64,000 bases of DNA, from the NCBI GenBank assembly GCA_023101885.1, contig JALPQD010000628.1, positions 76,619 through 140,618 of the forward strand. Reading direction: 5' to 3'. Positions 60,618 through 64,000 of the stretch are shown here, one piece after another. How positions within the stretch are numbered: the first letter of the stretch is position 1; each line of letters starts with the position of its first letter. The DNA comes from Typhlomys cinereus. Its lineage: Eukaryota > Chordata > Mammalia > Rodentia > Platacanthomyidae. The notes under the pieces were generated by a model. That model was not told where the DNA came from and did not search any database. It worked only from the letters and a program-made list of their open reading frames with translations. The translations under genes were made by a program, and so were the position numbers.

Positions 60618-61355
60618 CAAAAGAAACACTCAGTTACACAAAAAGACAATCCACAAAATGGGAGGAGAGCTTTATTAGCTACGAATCTGACAAGGGATTA
60701 ATCTCCAGAATATACAAAGAACTCAAAAGAATGGACACCAAGAAAGCACATAATCAATTGAAAAACAGGCCGTAGAGCTAAAAAGGGACTTCTCACAAGA
60801 GGTTCAAATGTCAAACAAACATCTTGAAAAATGCTCAACTTCCCTGATCATCAGGGAAACGCAAATTAAAATTACCCTGCAATACCATTTTACCTCAGAT
60901 TAGCTGAGATGAAAAACACAAATAGGAATGAATGTTGGCGAGGATGTGGAGAAAAGGGAACACTTGCTCATTGCTGGTGGGCATGTGAACCGGTGCAGCT
61001 ACTATGGAAATCAAATATTATGGAGGTTCCTCAGAAGCTAAAATTGGAACTACTGTATGACCCAGCTACCCCTACTGCGAATATTCCCAAGGGACTCTGT
61101 GTCTTACCACAAAACACTCATCCTTCCATGTTCTTTGCAGCTCTCTTTACAATAGCAAGAAAATGGAAGCAGCTAGCGCGCCCAACAGCAGGAATGGGTA
61201 ATGAAACTGGCAATGATGCACAATAGAACACTATTCAGCTAGTAAGAAGGATGAGATTGTAGAATTTGCTGGCAAAGTGGATGGATCTAGAAAATATAAT
61301 GTTGGGCAAGTTATCACAGACACTGAAAGGTAAATGTCACATGTTCTCTCTTATA
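60618..61355 (+). pseudogene. L1 ORF2 C-terminal remnant
   Basis: The longest intact piece (60,909-61,226) contains NECWRGCGEKGTLAHCWWAC, the cysteine-rich C-terminal landmark of L1 ORF2p, followed by a TPTANIPKG-type 'ATP..IYPK' region and MFFAALFTIARKWKQ. Frames change before and after it, and the SINE at 60,400 breaks the upstream part. It encodes no working protein. Reverse transcriptase and endonuclease domains are absent because of 5' truncation. Confidence 0.88.
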
Positions 61356-61810
61356 TGAATTTGGCTTGGAATTGTGTAATTATGGAACTTGCTGCATATG
61401 TTAAGTTTATCACAGCTACTTATGGGCCTGAGAGGCTTGGGTCAGCTGACAGTTGTGTAGTGTGAGGTTCAGAGGTGGGGCTGGGTATGTAGCTGCAGCC
61501 AAGGTCTCTGTGGAGGGTGTGATGCTGCGCATAGCTGAGTGGTGAGTGTTGCCTACTGTGCGGTGCTGTGGTCCTTATAGCCAGGAACTATGGATTTGGT
61601 TGGGTTTTGGATGGCATGGGGTCAAAAAAAGAAAAGAAAAACGTCACAAGATTTATTTCTGTCTTTGTATTTTATAAGATACTCTGTGATGTTGCATTTC
61701 TACCTGCGGTTTAGAAATTTTATCTCATACACAACTTTTTGTACAGTGTTCTCATATTTGAAATCTTTTGAAATAAAGTTTTGATGTTTAAAAAAGTAAA
61801 AGAATTTGCT

Positions 61811-64000
61811 ACGTCCTTCAGTTTGCCAGTGAAAGCAGGTCCTGGTTCCGATTTCCGTTCATTTCTCCCATGCTGGCCACTTGGGTCCTGATCTGAGAGC
61901 ACAGTGATGGCTGACCCGGGATTCTCCCTCAGGGGTGCTCTGCGCTTTCCTGAACACACACTTGCGTTCTGAGGCCACGCAGATCTTTGCTGTTTGGCTA
62001 TAGCAACAGCTTTGGGAGCCTACATGTTTGCGGGTCCCTCTGTGAGAATGAGGGTGTGCTCCGAAGCCCAAGCCTCAGGGCAGCTGGCATCTTCCATTGA
62101 CTTTGCTTCTTGAAGGTTTTTTTAACCATTGAGTCTCTCAGAACATCCTAAAAGTGCAGTTATTTAAAATTACATATGTTCATGAAGACAGTTTATCTGG
62201 TAGGTGGGACTTGCTTTCAATTTTTGCCTATGGGGAAAATCTTAAATTAATGATATACTGAAGGAATCAATAAATTCTTAAGTGTAGCTGTGGTGAAAAT
62301 GAATCATAGTAGGGTATAGAGGAAGATATTTTGTATGAATTCTTTTTAAAAAAACATTTCTTTTTAGTTATCATGGATAAATATTGCCATAAAGTAAACA
62401 TATTTATTTGCTTTTTCAAAATAAAAGTGTGACATTCCATTCATTTCAGCCAATGTCAGAAAAATTGGGTTTTGGTGTTTTGGTTTGTAATATGGAGAGA
62501 AACTATAGTTTGTTCAAATATCTGCAGGCTCAAGGAGACTATGAGATTGAAGGAAAGTTGCTGCCCTAGCAGCTGGGGCTCAAAGCTGCCTTGAGGGAAT
62601 TGTGGTTGTCAGTCCTTGGCCTGACCCCCAGCACTTCACTTTGCTAGTCAGTCAGTGCACAGACTCGACTCCTGAGCACCTGCTGAAGGCCACTTGGTGA
62701 AGAAGCCTGAGTCTGGAAACCTCTTCAAAATAGGCACTCGGCTGCAGTCATCTTGTTCTATGAAGGGGCACAAAGCCTGAAATGCAGAGAACCTCTGGAG
62801 AACTTTACAGTTGTTTTTCCTCAGAGTCTAAGAGCAGTGTTGTTTGTTTGATTTGATGTAATTGTCTTAGGAAGTCTTGGGAATAATGTATTTTTTTCCT
62901 TCATCTTTTGATTTGTTCTATGTTGTAATTTAACAGAGGGAAGGTTTTCCCTTACCAGTCAAAGGATATATCTTAAGGTTTCTTTCTTAAGGTTCTCTTT
63001 TAACAAGAATTGTGCAAAGTCATTGATACGAAATGATAGTCTCCACAGAGAGCTGGAAAAAAATCCTTTTTTGTTGGTGACATCCAGAAGTCATCAGAAG
63101 TGCTGCTGTGTGTTATTTTCCTCTTTAGAGTCTGTGGGGTGTTCCCCGTCTGAGATCATAGTACGCTAGCACAGAGTCCTCCACACCAAACTCGGTGAAT
63201 TCAAGGGTTTCCTAGGAAATTTAACCTGGATTTTCTTTTCCCTCCAGCATAGTAAATCGCTCCCCACTCCCAGTTTTGTGGGACTTCTGTTCTGGGCAGT
63301 TTCTTCAGGAGAGCGTTCCTGTTCCCAGAGTGCCTCAGGAAGCCAGAACCACCACTCGTTGGCTGCACTATCACCCCTCTGCTAAGCGTAAGGACTGGAA
63401 GGCCTTCTCCAGGCAGCGGAGGCCCTCCCTTGAGAACAACCTCCAGAGCCAGGGGGTTGTGGCTGACCTCCCTTGCTGATTCTCAGTGATCCTGACCAGA
63501 TCCTGACCAGATCCTGGCCAGATCCTGGCCAGAGCGCCTGCGAATCTGATTTTAGGGATATTGTGGGGATGGTTGGACCTCACTCACACCTGTGCGCAGT
63601 GCTGGGCTCTTTTAAGTTGTTCAGTGTGAGAAAGTCTTCAGTAAGACAAACCATCCGCCTGGTCCTCCATCCATCTGTGATCCCTACAAACAGTTCTCTG
63701 CTGCTTAGGCTCATGTCTCCCACAGCGGAAGTCACCCATGGCCTGACTCAGGAGAAAAGCATGGATATTCTGAGGAATACAATGCATTCAAGAAGGATGG
63801 AAAACAGTGCTCATTTCTTTTCAGTTATTCCACAAGTAATGGTGTAACAAAACCAAACTTCCTGGAAAACTAGATGGTGTCAAACAGGAGTGAGCCCAGC
63901 ACAGACTACAGGAGGGTCCAGAGCAATGCTGTATAATAGTAACTGTGATATAGCATGCACCAGGCTGTGAGTTCTGCGCTTTGGTTACTAGGCAACTTGT
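61811..64000 (+). other. Intron-like DNA, nothing recognised except a small minisatellite
   Basis: No SINE head, exon or element is recognised. A four-unit 11 bp tandem repeat lies at 63,488-63,531. Confidence 0.4.
63488..63531. repeat. 11 bp minisatellite, four units
   Basis: Four GATCCTGRCCA units: the first two have A and the last two G at the R position. The pairwise pattern suggests stepwise duplication. It gives the repeated DPDQ/RSWPDPGQ-like residues in the frame across it. Confidence 0.92.

Larger units (their letters stand above)
60242..61796 (+). mobile_element. 5'-truncated L1 (ORF2 3' end plus 3' UTR), with nested SINE
   Basis: A 14 bp direct repeat (taaaagaatttgct at 60,228-60,241 and 61,797-61,810) exactly brackets the element, and the target TCTT|AAAAG fits the L1 endonuclease site. 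The content runs from the late ORF2 coding region, through the ORF2 C-terminal region to a stop near 61,355, then a 3' UTR and an AATAAA at about 61,771. Removing the nested SINE (60,400-60,604) leaves about 1.35 kb of L1, so it was already truncated on insertion. It cannot move on its own. Confidence 0.9.

Noticed and set aside
1..64000. Search for CRISPR arrays, tRNA/rRNA genes, prokaryotic operons or an intact virus
   Set aside because: None found. The tRNA-like heads are SINE promoters, the tandem arrays are microsatellites, and the only retroviral sequence seen is a solo LTR and an old MaLR-like LTR.

Overview
This is a stretch of mammalian nuclear DNA, almost certainly from a rodent. 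The evidence is the density of rodent SINEs: tRNA-Ala-derived ID elements, B1 (7SL-derived), B3/B2-type, and B4 (ID joined to B1), together with a rodent-style L1 3' end carrying a G-rich tract. ID, B1, B2/B3 and B4 together suggest the mouse-like (myodont) rodents. Two young SINEs carry a B2-type tRNA head on a GC-rich body that does not resemble the mouse or rat B2 body as I remember it, so a lineage other than mouse or rat is possible. There is no bacterial or viral gene organisation, and almost all open frames are chance, CpG-island or microsatellite frames.

Layout. Positions 1 to about 33,850 are gene-poor DNA with many SINEs and microsatellites. They include two copies of one dispersed repeat (about 584-975 and 9,996-10,393), a pure (TTTCC)n array at 13.6 kb, a MaLR-like LTR at 17.5 kb, and a possible minus-strand terminal coding exon at 10.9-11.5 kb. 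Positions about 33,850-35,130 form a strong CpG island that is the only clear promoter. It contains GC boxes, a TATA-like T/A run, a (CCCG)n run and two short candidate exons with good splice sites (34,779-34,841 and 35,049-35,123). The second encodes a very basic short N-terminal peptide. I do not recognise the gene. From about 35,124 to the window end is most simply its first intron. This part is poor in SINEs for about 9 kb, then holds old antisense L1 remnants, a complete solo LTR (48,681-49,256), a tiny 5'-truncated L1 3' end (49,340-49,518), and a larger 5'-truncated L1 (60,242-61,796) with a SINE nested inside it.

No tRNA or rRNA gene, CRISPR array or operon is present. The best-supported items are the CpG-island promoter and the retroelement insertions whose target-site duplications can be read directly. 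Gene identity, exon models and repeat family names are from memory of consensus sequences and were not checked by any search.
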